Assembly: GCA_910585535.1 (NCBI GenBank)
Contig: CAJUFK010000013.1
Coordinates: 1-47,649 of the forward strand
Length of the DNA stretch: 47,649 nucleotides
Direction of reading: 5' to 3'
Origin: an uncultured Angelakisella sp.
Lineage (GTDB): Bacteria; Bacillota; Clostridia; Oscillospirales; Ruminococcaceae
Position 1 is the first letter of the stretch. Each line of letters begins with the position of its first letter. A program made the position numbers and the translations under genes. Positions 23,682 to 32,051 of this stretch are shown in pieces. The notes beneath the pieces were generated by a model, which did not search any database, was not told where the DNA came from, and was given only the letters and a program-made list of their open reading frames with translations.

Positions 23682-23731
23682 GACCGGCCCAGAGGTTTTT
23701 CCTCCAGCTTTTTCCTCCGGGCTGGTCTTTT
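23682..23731 (+). terminator. Terminator of the nucleotidyltransferase-like gene
   Basis: GACCGGCCCAGAGG (23682-23695) pairs with CCTCCGGGCTGGTC (23714-23727) with minor mismatches, followed by TTTT. It lies between convergent genes. Confidence 0.7.
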
Positions 23732-23740
23732 CCCTCCGTG

Positions 23741-24934
23741 CTATGCGCTCTTGTTTTCCTTGTCCACCCCTCCGGCGAACAGCGCCGCCCCGGTCATAAA
23801 CCCACCAATTTTCTCCGCTGCGCCCTGCTGCATCTGGTGGGTGATATGTGTGTAGGTGTCCAGCGTGAACCCCGCCGAGTAATGCCCCAGCATGCTGGCA
23901 AGGGTTTTCACATCCACCCCGCTTTGCATCGCCAAAGTGGCGAAGGTGTGCCGCAGGTCGTGAAACCGCACCGAGCTGTCGATCTCCGCCATGGCCAGCA
24001 ACTTCTTATGAACCCGCCCGATTGCGTCGGGGCTCCAATAGCTGCCGGTTCTGGGGGACGCGAACATCAGCGGGCTGTCCGGATGATTCTCATGCTCGGC
24101 AATGAGCAGCTCCACTGTCTGCCTGGGGACTGCCACCTTGCGGATGGAGTTCTGGGTCTTTGGGGTGGTAAGCACCAGCTCCCCGTTTATCTTGGAAAGC
24201 TGCTTGTTGACGGTGATGAGCTGGTTTTCCTGATCCAGGTCGCTCCACTGTAACCCCAGCAGCTCCCCCCGCCGCAGACCAGAAGTCAGCTCCAGATAGA
24301 AGATAGGCAGCACCCCATACTGCTTCGCCGCCTGTAAATACGCCCCGACCTTCTCCGGCGGGATAATGGTCATCTCCTTTTTCTCCAGCTTGGGGACACG
24401 GCAGCTTTCGCAGGGGTTGTAGGAGATAATGCGCTCCTTCACTGCCTGCTGGAGGCAGCTGTTCAGCACCATGTGTATCCGCCGGACCGTGCTGTTTGCC
24501 AGGGAGAAGTCGGTGGTTTTCTCCCACCGCCTGACCCGTCCCTGCTCCTTGGAATGGTTATACATCTGCTGGATGTGCAGGGCGGTAAGCTGCCGCAGCT
24601 TGATTCCGCCGATAGCGGGGATGATGTGCTTCTCTATAATGACCCTGTAACTGTCGGCGGTGCTGAACCGCAGGTTGGGCTTGGAGTAGGTCTCGTACCA
24701 AAGCCTGCACCATTCCGCAACGGTGTAATCACCGGTGTAGTCGATGGTGAGCCCCTGGCTGTCCCGGATCGCCTTCCGGAGCCGCTCCCGGCACTCCGCC
24801 TGGGTCTTGGCGGAAACGCTTTTCTGCACCGACTTCCCGGTGACCGGGTCGATACCAGCGGTGTACCGACCCTCCCATCGCCCGTTGGAGCGGCGGCGGA
24901 TGCTGCCTTCTCCGTTTGCTCGTTTCTTTGCCAT
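23741..24934 (-). CDS. Tyrosine recombinase (site-specific integrase) of the mobile element
   Basis: 397 residues. It integrates and excises the element, probably at the nearby tRNA-Pro. The N-terminus has the AP2-like arm-binding domain (ANGEGSIRRRSNGRWEGRYT), followed by a SAM-like core-binding domain (about 65-165) and the catalytic domain. Catalytic residues by motif: R221 in TSGLRRGELL, H325 and R328 in FHDLRHTFA, H351 in MLGHYS and the nucleophile Y361 in LDTYTHIT. All are present, so the enzyme should be active. The start at 24934 has AAAGGAGG seven bases upstream. The gene reads toward the tRNA, with the nucleotidyltransferase gene between them. Confidence 0.95.
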   Translation of the reverse strand: MAKKRANGEGSIRRRSNGRWEGRYTAGIDPVTGKSVQKSVSAKTQAECRERLRKAIRDSQGLTIDYTGDYTVAEWCRLWYETYSKPNLRFSTADSYRVIIEKHIIPAIGGIKLRQLTALHIQQMYNHSKEQGRVRRWEKTTDFSLANSTVRRIHMVLNSCLQQAVKERIISYNPCESCRVPKLEKKEMTIIPPEKVGAYLQAAKQYGVLPIFYLELTSGLRRGELLGLQWSDLDQENQLITVNKQLSKINGELVLTTPKTQNSIRKVAVPRQTVELLIAEHENHPDSPLMFASPRTGSYWSPDAIGRVHKKLLAMAEIDSSVRFHDLRHTFATLAMQSGVDVKTLASMLGHYSAGFTLDTYTHITHQMQQGAAEKIGGFMTGAALFAGGVDKENKSA

Positions 24935-24994
24935 GATGAACCTCCTTTGCTGTTTTTTGCAACACAAACATATACCACAGTTTTGAGGAAATAG

Positions 24995-25204
24995 CTATCC
25001 CTTTTCGCCTGTTTTTTCCTCGATCCATTGGATAAATTTATCTCTGGGGACGATGATGCGGCTGCCCAGGGTGATGGTCGGGAAATCCTGCCGCCGTACC
25101 ACCTCGTAGGCATGAGCCAGACCGATGCCCAACACATCAGCCACATCCACAACGGTGAGCATCAGCGGCAGTTCATCATAGGAATGGAATCTGCATTTTC
25201 GCAT
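24995..25204 (-). CDS. Excisionase-like small DNA-binding protein
   Basis: 69 residues. A MerR/excisionase-type winged helix: LTVVDVADVLGIGLAHAYEV as the helix-turn-helix, then FPTITLGSRIIVPRDKFIQW as the wing and second helix, the standard pattern of element excisionases. The start at 25204 has GAGAGGAG upstream; the longer frame is unsupported. It lies 60 bp before the integrase gene, the usual place for a directionality factor. Confidence 0.88.
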   Translation of the reverse strand: MRKCRFHSYDELPLMLTVVDVADVLGIGLAHAYEVVRRQDFPTITLGSRIIVPRDKFIQWIEEKTGEKG

Positions 25205-25278
25205 TTTAGGGACTCCTCTCTTTGTTGTCTTTTGTCTTGTTAGTTTACCTGCCCGCCGGATAACGGCGGCGGGGACGG

Positions 25279-27045
25279 TCACATCTGCATTGTCGGCGAG
25301 TATTTCCGGCCCATAGCCTGGGCTTTCTCCCGCAGCTGCCGGATGCGCTTGCGATCCAGCTCCATCGCCCCCGGTCGGAAGGGCGGCAGGCTGTTCTCTT
25401 GGAAGACGCGCCCCAGCTGGCGGAGTAACCGTGTCCCGGCTAGCATGAGAGAAGGCAGACGCAGGCTGTCCCATCGATCCAGAAAATATTGCGCAAAGCT
25501 GTTTCCTTGCTGGGCTGACTGTGTGAACCAGTAATGTGCCTGCTCCCTGTCCTCGGGGACGCCCTTGCCCATCAGGCAGAGTTTCCCCAGCATATATTGG
25601 GCATATGAATTACCGCCCTCCGCCGCCTGCCGGAAAAGTTCCACCGCCTTTGAAATATCCCTTGGCACCGATTTTCCCCGAATATACTCCCTGCCCATGA
25701 AATAGGCGGCGCAGAGTGAACCACCCTGCGCCGCCTGTTTCAGCCAGTACATACCTTGTATTGGATTTCGGACTTCCGCATCTTGGGAAAAGCACAGCTT
25801 GCCCAGGGCATACTGTGCCGCCACATGGCCCCGTTCCGCAGCTTTGGCGAACCAATCGTAGGCAACGACGCCATCCGGGATAACCAAACCGCTGTCCCGG
25901 TAAAGCTGTCCCATTCGATACTGGGCGTTCGGGTTGCCGGAAGCAGCCAGCTTCGCCATCTCCCGCACCGCATCATCCTTGGTTTCAAGGGTTTCGCCCG
26001 GGCTGGTGATGATATACCAGAGGTATCCATAATCCGGCGATGTATCCGGTAACAACTGCGGCTCGTCTTGTTCCAGAAAGCCGCTGTCCTCGAAAGATAT
26101 TTCACCCAAACGAATCAATTCAGCCTGTTGTATCACGGCGTTCTTAATTGCTTTCAACTCTTTCTGTTTGGAAAGCGGAAGTCGTTGGATCGGTTTGTCG
26201 TGATAGTAACTCTCCACCTGTTCCTGGAGTGACAGCCAGCGGTCGTAGCAATCTCGCACTGCTGGGAGTTCGCACAGGCTGTCCACCGCATCGTCAACCA
26301 GACATTTCAAATCCTTCGGGAGGTATCCGTACACTTTTTTGCCCTTCACAGTTTCCAACCGCTGAGCCAACTCCTGAAGCTGAATCTCCAGCGCAGGGTG
26401 GTCCGCAATGGTATTGGTCAGCTGTTCCGCCAGCATTTGGAGCGCTTTCCGGCTCTCCTGTACCAACTCGTCCCGGCTTTGGGATTTCTCCTGATAGATG
26501 GAATACAACTCCTGCCGGAATATCTGATTGGTCAAAGCAGACTTGATGGCACGGATGCCATCCTTGTTGAGATACCCTTGGGACGGGTCAGCCGACCACG
26601 CCATCATGTGGACATGAGGGTGTTCGCCCTCATCGTGGAAGGCGGCGTACCAGCGGAAATTATCCAACGGTATTTTCATGGCGGCGGCGATTTTGCCTTG
26701 CTGGGACAGCAGAAGGTTGCGCCAAGCGGCGGCGTTGTCGTAGCCCAACCGCTTGGCGTCACTCCGCTTGAGGGAGAAGATGTGTGTCCACACTCGACCG
26801 GGATATTGCTCCAGCTGTGCCATCGCAGCAGAAAGATCAACCGGACTTTCTACACCGAACAGGCCATGGACACCGACCCGCTCCGCCCTGGGGCGGGTGG
26901 CGATATAGCGCAGGTGCTGTCCTGTTGCCGAGGGAGTCTCCGGCAGAAGTTCCACCCGATCCCGGGTTGCGATGTACTTCATGTAACCGTCCGGTCTGGA
27001 TTTTTTGCCGCTGATGTACGGACTCTTGACGATCAATCCAGCCAT
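25279..27045 (-). CDS. Mobilization relaxase (MobP/MobL type) with C-terminal Sel1 repeats
   Basis: 588 residues. The relaxase nicks oriT and leads the strand in transfer. The N-terminal domain (about 1-190) starts AGLIVKSPYISGKKS with the candidate nucleophile Tyr nearby (Y10, also Y22/Y25). The metal-binding histidines are in FHDEGEHPHVHMMAW, typical of MOB-P relaxases of Firmicutes elements. The middle (190-340) is helical. The C-terminal part (about 370-540) has four to five Sel1-type TPR repeats such as PNAQYRMGQLYRDSG, VAAQYALGKLCF and SYAQYMLGKLCLMGKGVPED. The ATG has GGAGGG upstream and overlaps the preceding accessory gene by 13 bp. No coupling protein or VirB4 gene is present, so transfer would need a helper. 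Confidence 0.88.
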   Translation of the reverse strand: MAGLIVKSPYISGKKSRPDGYMKYIATRDRVELLPETPSATGQHLRYIATRPRAERVGVHGLFGVESPVDLSAAMAQLEQYPGRVWTHIFSLKRSDAKRLGYDNAAAWRNLLLSQQGKIAAAMKIPLDNFRWYAAFHDEGEHPHVHMMAWSADPSQGYLNKDGIRAIKSALTNQIFRQELYSIYQEKSQSRDELVQESRKALQMLAEQLTNTIADHPALEIQLQELAQRLETVKGKKVYGYLPKDLKCLVDDAVDSLCELPAVRDCYDRWLSLQEQVESYYHDKPIQRLPLSKQKELKAIKNAVIQQAELIRLGEISFEDSGFLEQDEPQLLPDTSPDYGYLWYIITSPGETLETKDDAVREMAKLAASGNPNAQYRMGQLYRDSGLVIPDGVVAYDWFAKAAERGHVAAQYALGKLCFSQDAEVRNPIQGMYWLKQAAQGGSLCAAYFMGREYIRGKSVPRDISKAVELFRQAAEGGNSYAQYMLGKLCLMGKGVPEDREQAHYWFTQSAQQGNSFAQYFLDRWDSLRLPSLMLAGTRLLRQLGRVFQENSLPPFRPGAMELDRKRIRQLREKAQAMGRKYSPTMQM

Positions 27046-27458
27046 TCATCGCCCTCCTCCATAGGTAGTGTGCTTTGAGCAATCTGCTCGAAAGTGAGCC
27101 GCCCGTTGGTGGCTCGGACGCTGGAAACGCTCTCGCTTCGGAGATGGCGAAGGTTCTCTTTGCTCATGGAAAAGTAGTTTGCCAGCAGCCGAATGACCAT
27201 ATCCAACTCCACCGACTGCTTGAAGGACAGCGCCGAAAGCCGGTCCTCCAGCATCCCCAGCCGCCCCTCCATGGTGGTGGAGATGACCTGGGGAAGGTAA
27301 GCGGCATCCCGTTCCGATTGCAGATAGCCGATGTAAAAATTGACCGCTTTCTCCACAAACTCGGTACGGGTGGTGCTGCCATCGTCCCGAAAATGCTGTT
27401 CCAGCCGCTTTGCGGTCTCCGGCTGAAAAGAGGTGGAAAATCTCTGTTTCTGCTTCAT
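27033..27458 (-). CDS. Ribbon-helix-helix relaxosome accessory protein (MobC-like)
   Basis: 141 residues. The N-terminus RFSTSFQPETAKRLEQHFRD with TTRTEFVEKAVNFYIGYL is a ribbon-helix-helix DNA-binding fold. The rest is helical, with a leucine-rich stretch around SALSFKQSVELDMVIRLLAN that suggests oligomerisation. AAAGGAG precedes the ATG. It overlaps the relaxase gene and lies directly beside the repeat-rich region at 27479-27600, as expected for a protein that binds oriT and recruits the relaxase. Confidence 0.75.
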   Translation of the reverse strand: MKQKQRFSTSFQPETAKRLEQHFRDDGSTTRTEFVEKAVNFYIGYLQSERDAAYLPQVISTTMEGRLGMLEDRLSALSFKQSVELDMVIRLLANYFSMSKENLRHLRSESVSSVRATNGRLTFEQIAQSTLPMEEGDEWLD

Positions 27459-27478
27459 TTTTTGCTCCTTTCTCTGTT

Positions 27479-27565
27479 TTGACGCCCGGAAAAACCGCTT
27501 AGTCCCGCGGTTCTTCGCATATTTGACACCAGGATTCCTTTTCCTCTCTGAAATTGACGCCAGTT
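27479..27565. other. Candidate oriT region with three direct repeats and an inverted repeat
   Basis: The noncoding gap upstream of the accessory gene carries three direct repeats of TTGACRCCMG (27479-27488, 27523-27532, 27554-27563). Between the first two is the inverted repeat AACCGC (27493-27498) / GCGGTT (27507-27512). The position next to the RHH protein and relaxase matches oriT layouts. The nic site cannot be identified. Confidence 0.5.
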
Positions 27566-27576
27566 ACAAACCCCGG

Positions 27577-27603
27577 AAAACGCCCGCACTGCGGGCGTTT
27601 GTG
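27577..27603 (-). terminator. Terminator of the winged-helix gene
   Basis: AAACGCCCGC (27578-27587) and GCGGGCGTTT (27591-27600) form a perfect 10-bp stem with a 3-base loop. On the reverse strand it is followed by TTTTCC. It lies 45 bp after the stop of the leftward winged-helix gene and could also be part of the oriT structure. Confidence 0.7.
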
Positions 27604-27646
27604 GCCGAACGGGCGGCGAATCGACGCCTGTTCTTTATCCTGCTTG

Positions 27647-28012
27647 TCATAATTCCGCCCCGGAACCCCGGATCTCTCCCCGGATGATGGTAACTTCCTC
27701 CTTGGGCTTGGGGATGTCCGGCAGGTCCAAGATGTAGTAGGTGTTGCTGGTCTGCTGGATCAGCCCGTTGCGGCTGCGGTAGCAGGGCTGGGTATAGATG
27801 AACCCTCGCCGCTCCAGCTCCCGGATGGCTTCCCGGGCGGCGCTCTCGCTGCAAGAGCAACTGGCGGCGATGGTTTTCATCCGGGGGAAGCAGGTTTCCT
27901 TTTGTCCGGCGTAGCACCTCAGATAGCTGTACACTGCCAGTTGGATGGGCTTCAGACCGTAGCAGAATACGGCGTTGCTCATCTGGAAAAATTGCTGGTT
28001 CAGAATGCTCAT
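27647..28012 (-). CDS. Winged helix-turn-helix protein (HTH_36-like)
   Basis: 121 residues. KPIQLAVYSYLRCYAGQKET, then FPRMKTIAASCSCSESAARE and AIRELERRGFI form a classic winged HTH, as in replication-initiator N-termini and element regulators. The C-terminus has a beta strand with YYILDLPDIP and an acidic tail. Strong AAAGGAGGT before the ATG at 28012. It is divergent from the polymerase gene with an inverted repeat between them, so it could regulate that gene. It could also be a stand-alone replication-control protein. Confidence 0.75.
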   Translation of the reverse strand: MSILNQQFFQMSNAVFCYGLKPIQLAVYSYLRCYAGQKETCFPRMKTIAASCSCSESAAREAIRELERRGFIYTQPCYRSRNGLIQQTSNTYYILDLPDIPKPKEEVTIIRGEIRGSGAEL

Positions 28013-28041
28013 AGTCGGTTACCTCCTTTGGCTTCAAAGAC

Positions 28042-28062
28042 GCTCCCGCTAAAAGTGGGAGC
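28042..28062. promoter_or_regulatory. Inverted repeat in the divergent promoter region before the polymerase gene
   Basis: GCTCCC (28042-28047) and GGGAGC (28057-28062) around a 9-base centre, between the winged-helix gene and the polymerase gene. TACAAT about 30 bp before the polymerase ATG is a possible -10 box. The repeat could be an operator for the neighbouring HTH protein. Confidence 0.45.
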
Positions 28063-28123
28063 AGTGTTCATATTTCCAAACGGAAGGTTTTGTGGTACAA
28101 TTGTTCTTGCAGGAGGTGAGCCG

Positions 28124-31100
28124 ATGCTGCCGGTGAAATATCAAATCTACCAGCTGTCCGCCCGGAGTGTTCTCGGCTGTGCCAGAGGACAGGATGGAGC
28201 GTACACCTTTACCCTCAATGCCGCCGAAACAAAAAAGTGCGTGTCCCTTGCCTCGGAGCAAGATGACAACGCGCTTTTCTATCAAATCATGTGCGTCCTG
28301 CATGGGAACGATTTTTCCGTGCCGAAAGATCAGCGGGTGATTTCCGACCTGGCGGAGGTCATCTTCTACATGGATTTCGCCGGTATCTTCGACCACCGGA
28401 CAGAGAGAAAGAAATATCTCACCCGTCAGAAAAAGGCGGAGGCTATGTTCCGGCCCGATGGGATCGTGCTGGACTTTGGCGGCGGCCCTCATGCCTATGT
28501 CGCCTTTGAGCGCTCCGGGAGCATGAGCCGCCAGGCTAAGCTATCCTTTATCCGTCGGGAGCATTACGAGCCGGTGCGCCGCCGCATCATGATGGATCTG
28601 CGGATCAACCGCTGTCAGCTGAGTAAGCTCTATGCTTACAACGGTCTGATGCTCTCCAGCGGTGTACGCATCGACGGCATAGAAATTGACCGCCCGCATC
28701 GGGTCATTGTGATTGACAACCCAGTTTTTATTGAGAGCCAGCTGCCGGTCATCACCGTAGAGGGTGAAGAAATCCAAGGCGGTGTTCGGAAATACCATCG
28801 TATTGAGGGGCGTGCTGATGTAGACACTTTGCAGTTTGATGGGGAGGGAGTTATCTCTAAAGAATATGCCAAGGTTATCGACATCGCTTACTGTGGACGG
28901 CATCTTCATCACTCTTTCCAGATCCGTCTGCCCTATGTCAAGGGGATGCTCCATGAGGTGGACTTCAAGAATTTTCTGAAAAGCGCCGGAGTTCATACCA
29001 TCACCGACATTTGGGGCGAGGTTCACAAAGTGGCGGATGTGGACATCATCCTGACCAAGAGCCAGTTCAAGGGATACGGCTGGCTGACCGAAAACCAGAA
29101 ATCTTGGGCGGACTACTGGGCGGCATTCCGGCGGTATCATCATGGGCTTTACATCACCAATGTCAGCAAAGAAAAACCGTCGGCGTTTACTGAACTGAAC
29201 TACCAGTTTCTTGCAACGCTGTCCATTCAGGCAGAAGAATTTCGCCCCGGTGATCTGCCGGATGGCTGGACTTGCAGCCCGGCGGACGACCAACGGCACT
29301 GGCTCACCAAGGAGACTGAGCTGGCTTATTACAATCTCTGCGCCAATGAGAAGTACCGGTTGGAGTATTTTCTGGACAAAGATTTTGCCAGAGGCAGTCG
29401 AGAGTATCACCTTGCTCAGGTGCTGAAAAAGAATCCGCTGTTCATTGCCGAACCATATTTCACCAAACAGTTAGAGGACAGAGCGGAGTATATCCTCCGG
29501 CAGTATGCAGTAGGACGGCTTATCGTGGCTGGGGACAACCGATTTTTCTCCGATGATCTGCTAGAGCTTTTGGTTTCTCTACTCCCGGATAACATTCGGC
29601 GGACAAGCAGACAGAAAACTTTTTATACCAGCGCGCTTCTCAACCACACTGATCCACCCGTCTTTTATGCACCGAAAGCCGCTTATGCTTACAATGATTC
29701 CTGTACTCTGCTTCGTAATCCGCACATCGCTCGCAATGAGGAAGTTCAAATGCTGGCGCATAGGGGCAGGGACAATATGCGCCAGTTTTACTTCGGGCAC
29801 CTGTCCGATGTGGTGATGGTTCCTTCCCATACGATAACGGCGGAGCGTCTGGGCGGGGCGGATTTCGACGGGGACATGATAAAGACCATCGCCGACCCTA
29901 TCGTCAACCGATGCGTCAGGCGGAACTATGAGTCTCTGCCCCATGACCCTTTCAACAGCCGTTGGAATCTACCGCTTTTGAAGATACCAGCAGAAGAAGC
30001 GCAACTCCGCAGCGCCGATGATTGGCACGCCCGGTTTGAGACAGTGCGGGACACCTTCTCCTCCCGCATTGGACAGATTTGTAACGCTGCATTGGACCGC
30101 AGTATTATCGCCTATAACGAGAACTCCGATGCCGAGGCACGCCAGCGTTGCCAAGAGGAAACCGAGTTGCTGGCCATCCTTACCGGGCTGGAAATCGACT
30201 CCGCCAAAACCGGAGTGCGCCCGGATTTGGCGGAGTATTTGGGCCAGAGGACCGTTCGCCGGACCTCTTTCCTGCAATACAAGAACCTGCTGGAAAAGGC
30301 GGAGGAACGCCGTGCCTGGTACGAGCCGACCCATACCCAAAAGCTGAAAGCATTCTTTGAGAAAGCCGACTGGGAGCAGGTGGATTCCTGCGTGGAGCGT
30401 CTACCCTATCTGGCGTACCTGCTGAAAAAGAACACGCCACGACTCCGGCCCAAGCCTGCGGCGGATGAGGAGCTGTTCACTTTTGCACAAGCTGCGGGGT
30501 GGAAGGAAAGGCTGGATCCGGCGGTGTTATCCTCTGTCAAGGCTCTGCTGGACGATTACGAAAACTGCCTTGCCCGCATCCGTGCCTGCCGTGCTCCCTT
30601 GATTCGGATGCAGCGAGCCAAGGACATTGAGCGAATCCTCTACTCCCGAGGGCAGGAGGACGAATATGATGTAGACGAACTCTACGCCTTGTTTCAGGGA
30701 CTTCCACCAGAGCGAATCACTGAGCTGCGACAGGCCCTTCGGAAGCAAACCTGGCACTTTATGGCCGAGGATGCCCGGGAGGAGTTTCTCCATCGGTGGC
30801 TGCTGGAACCGGAATTTGTTTCTTGGTATGACCTCCTCTGCGATTTCCGCTTTGGAGGTTATCGGGTGTTGGGGGATATAGTCTGCGATGTGGACGATGA
30901 GAACGCCGCATCCGGCCGCAGAGCGCTACTTCGGGAGGGCGATACACCAGCTTTCGCCGCCATGATGGAGACTTACACACAACATCTTTTCGCCCGGAAC
31001 TACCGGGAGACGGTGGCGGAGAAATGCCGGGATTTGTTGGAGGACATTGTCAAACCCAGGTTTGCGGTGCAGTATGTTGTGGCACTGGGCAAGCGGAAAT

Positions 31101-31174
31101 TGCTTTGGGAACTGCTTCCGGACCAAATTGAAAGAAACGCTGTGAGGGTGCGCCATGATACGAGAATGGGATGA
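28124..31174 (+). CDS. Single-subunit double-psi beta-barrel RNA polymerase-like protein (YonO / RdRp-like)
   Basis: 1016 residues. The key sequence is ERLGGADFDGDMIKTI, with metal-binding D580, D582 and D584. DxDGD is the catalytic signature of the second barrel of multisubunit RNA polymerases (NADFDGD in beta prime), of eukaryotic RNA-dependent RNA polymerases and of phage YonO. About 240 residues earlier, DVDIILTKSQFKGYGWL resembles the conserved Lys region linked to the first barrel in this superfamily. The remainder is mixed alpha/beta with a helical C-terminus. The ATG at 28124 has a full AGGAGGTGA upstream. YonO is a DNA-dependent RNA polymerase; whether this one uses DNA or RNA cannot be said. 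It is coupled to the next gene by a 20-bp overlap. The superfamily call is good; function is inferred. Confidence 0.75.
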   Translation: MLPVKYQIYQLSARSVLGCARGQDGAYTFTLNAAETKKCVSLASEQDDNALFYQIMCVLHGNDFSVPKDQRVISDLAEVIFYMDFAGIFDHRTERKKYLTRQKKAEAMFRPDGIVLDFGGGPHAYVAFERSGSMSRQAKLSFIRREHYEPVRRRIMMDLRINRCQLSKLYAYNGLMLSSGVRIDGIEIDRPHRVIVIDNPVFIESQLPVITVEGEEIQGGVRKYHRIEGRADVDTLQFDGEGVISKEYAKVIDIAYCGRHLHHSFQIRLPYVKGMLHEVDFKNFLKSAGVHTITDIWGEVHKVADVDIILTKSQFKGYGWLTENQKSWADYWAAFRRYHHGLYITNVSKEKPSAFTELNYQFLATLSIQAEEFRPGDLPDGWTCSPADDQRHWLTKETELAYYNLCANEKYRLEYFLDKDFARGSREYHLAQVLKKNPLFIAEPYFTKQLEDRAEYILRQYAVGRLIVAGDNRFFSDDLLELLVSLLPDNIRRTSRQKTFYTSALLNHTDPPVFYAPKAAYAYNDSCTLLRNPHIARNEEVQMLAHRGRDNMRQFYFGHLSDVVMVPSHTITAERLGGADFDGDMIKTIADPIVNRCVRRNYESLPHDPFNSRWNLPLLKIPAEEAQLRSADDWHARFETVRDTFSSRIGQICNAALDRSIIAYNENSDAEARQRCQEETELLAILTGLEIDSAKTGVRPDLAEYLGQRTVRRTSFLQYKNLLEKAEERRAWYEPTHTQKLKAFFEKADWEQVDSCVERLPYLAYLLKKNTPRLRPKPAADEELFTFAQAAGWKERLDPAVLSSVKALLDDYENCLARIRACRAPLIRMQRAKDIERILYSRGQEDEYDVDELYALFQGLPPERITELRQALRKQTWHFMAEDAREEFLHRWLLEPEFVSWYDLLCDFRFGGYRVLGDIVCDVDDENAASGRRALLREGDTPAFAAMMETYTQHLFARNYRETVAEKCRDLLEDIVKPRFAVQYVVALGKRKLLWELLPDQIERNAVRVRHDTRMG

Positions 31175-32051
31175 ATTTCGGGCTTATACCGAACCGGTCA
31201 CTTATACTGCGACTGGGAAACGGGACAGTACCTATTTGGGGCGTTTTACCTTTGACACCCTGTTGAACTTCGAGGGGCTTGCCCGTGTACTGACTATCCT
31301 TGCCCGGGGGTATCTTTTTCATTTGCCGTCCGGTAAATTGGCAGATGCTCCCCGTAGCCGTCTGCCCCATGCCAGAGAGGCCCTTTGCGCCTGGTGCAGT
31401 CTGCCAGAAGGGAAAGCAAAGCGCTCTACCGGGGATTGGCAGTATCCGGTCAGTTTCCCGGAACTGTACAAAAAATTCCCCGCTCTGGTCAGCAAGAGCG
31501 GGGAAGGGTGGTTTTATCATCATGTGCATCAGGTGGAAACCTTTGCCAAGGCTCACCCGGAGTTGGTCAACAAAAGCGCCCACACCAACTGCGACAAGCT
31601 ACGGAAGGGTTTCGACAAGGCTTGGGAAAACAAACTGCGGCAACTCCAGACTCCAATTTTCTCGCCGGGGACAAAGGGCCAGTGGCTGCTGCGGTTCGAT
31701 GATGTTTTGGCCGATGCACTGGAACTTGGGCCACTCCGCCAGCAGAAGGCAATCTTCTCCCCGGGGGTGCAGGAGAAAATCGCCGCAATTGCCCTAAAAT
31801 GCCCCGCAGTGGTGCTGGAGGCCCTCATCGTCTACTACGCTGCCAACCGTCCGGAGGATGCCGACTGGGTAGTTCTGCCGGTCTCCAGCTTCGACGCCTA
31901 CTTCGGCAGCACAACCTTTGGTCGGAAATATTTGCGGGCTATCCCGCCAGAGATCATCCAGCGGGACGATTCCGGGTTTGGGGTCAGCCGCTATTGGGTG
32001 GCGGAGGAATTTCTGGAGTTGGAGATCATTTCGGAGTCTTTCAGCGGGTGA
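31155..32051 (+). CDS. Unrecognised protein coupled to the polymerase-like gene
   Basis: 298 residues, soluble, no signal peptide or membrane segment, mixed composition rich in aromatic residues. I do not recognise a family. Visible features are a Cys pair in ALCAWCSLPEG, a repeated IFSPG at two places about 45 residues apart (TPIFSPGTKGQWLL and KAIFSPGVQEKIAA), and a His-rich turn WFYHHVHQVE. Its ATG lies 20 bp inside the end of the polymerase gene, preceded by GAGGGTG, so the two are made together. It may be a dedicated partner such as a template-binding, processing or effector subunit. No terminator was seen right after it. Confidence 0.75.
   Translation: MIREWDEFRAYTEPVTYTATGKRDSTYLGRFTFDTLLNFEGLARVLTILARGYLFHLPSGKLADAPRSRLPHAREALCAWCSLPEGKAKRSTGDWQYPVSFPELYKKFPALVSKSGEGWFYHHVHQVETFAKAHPELVNKSAHTNCDKLRKGFDKAWENKLRQLQTPIFSPGTKGQWLLRFDDVLADALELGPLRQQKAIFSPGVQEKIAAIALKCPAVVLEALIVYYAANRPEDADWVVLPVSSFDAYFGSTTFGRKYLRAIPPEIIQRDDSGFGVSRYWVAEEFLELEIISESFSG

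Noticed and set aside
28124..31174. Reverse transcriptase or group II intron protein as identity of the large element protein
   Set aside because: No YxDD motif or finger-palm order of reverse transcriptases; the DxDGD motif points to the double-psi beta-barrel class instead.
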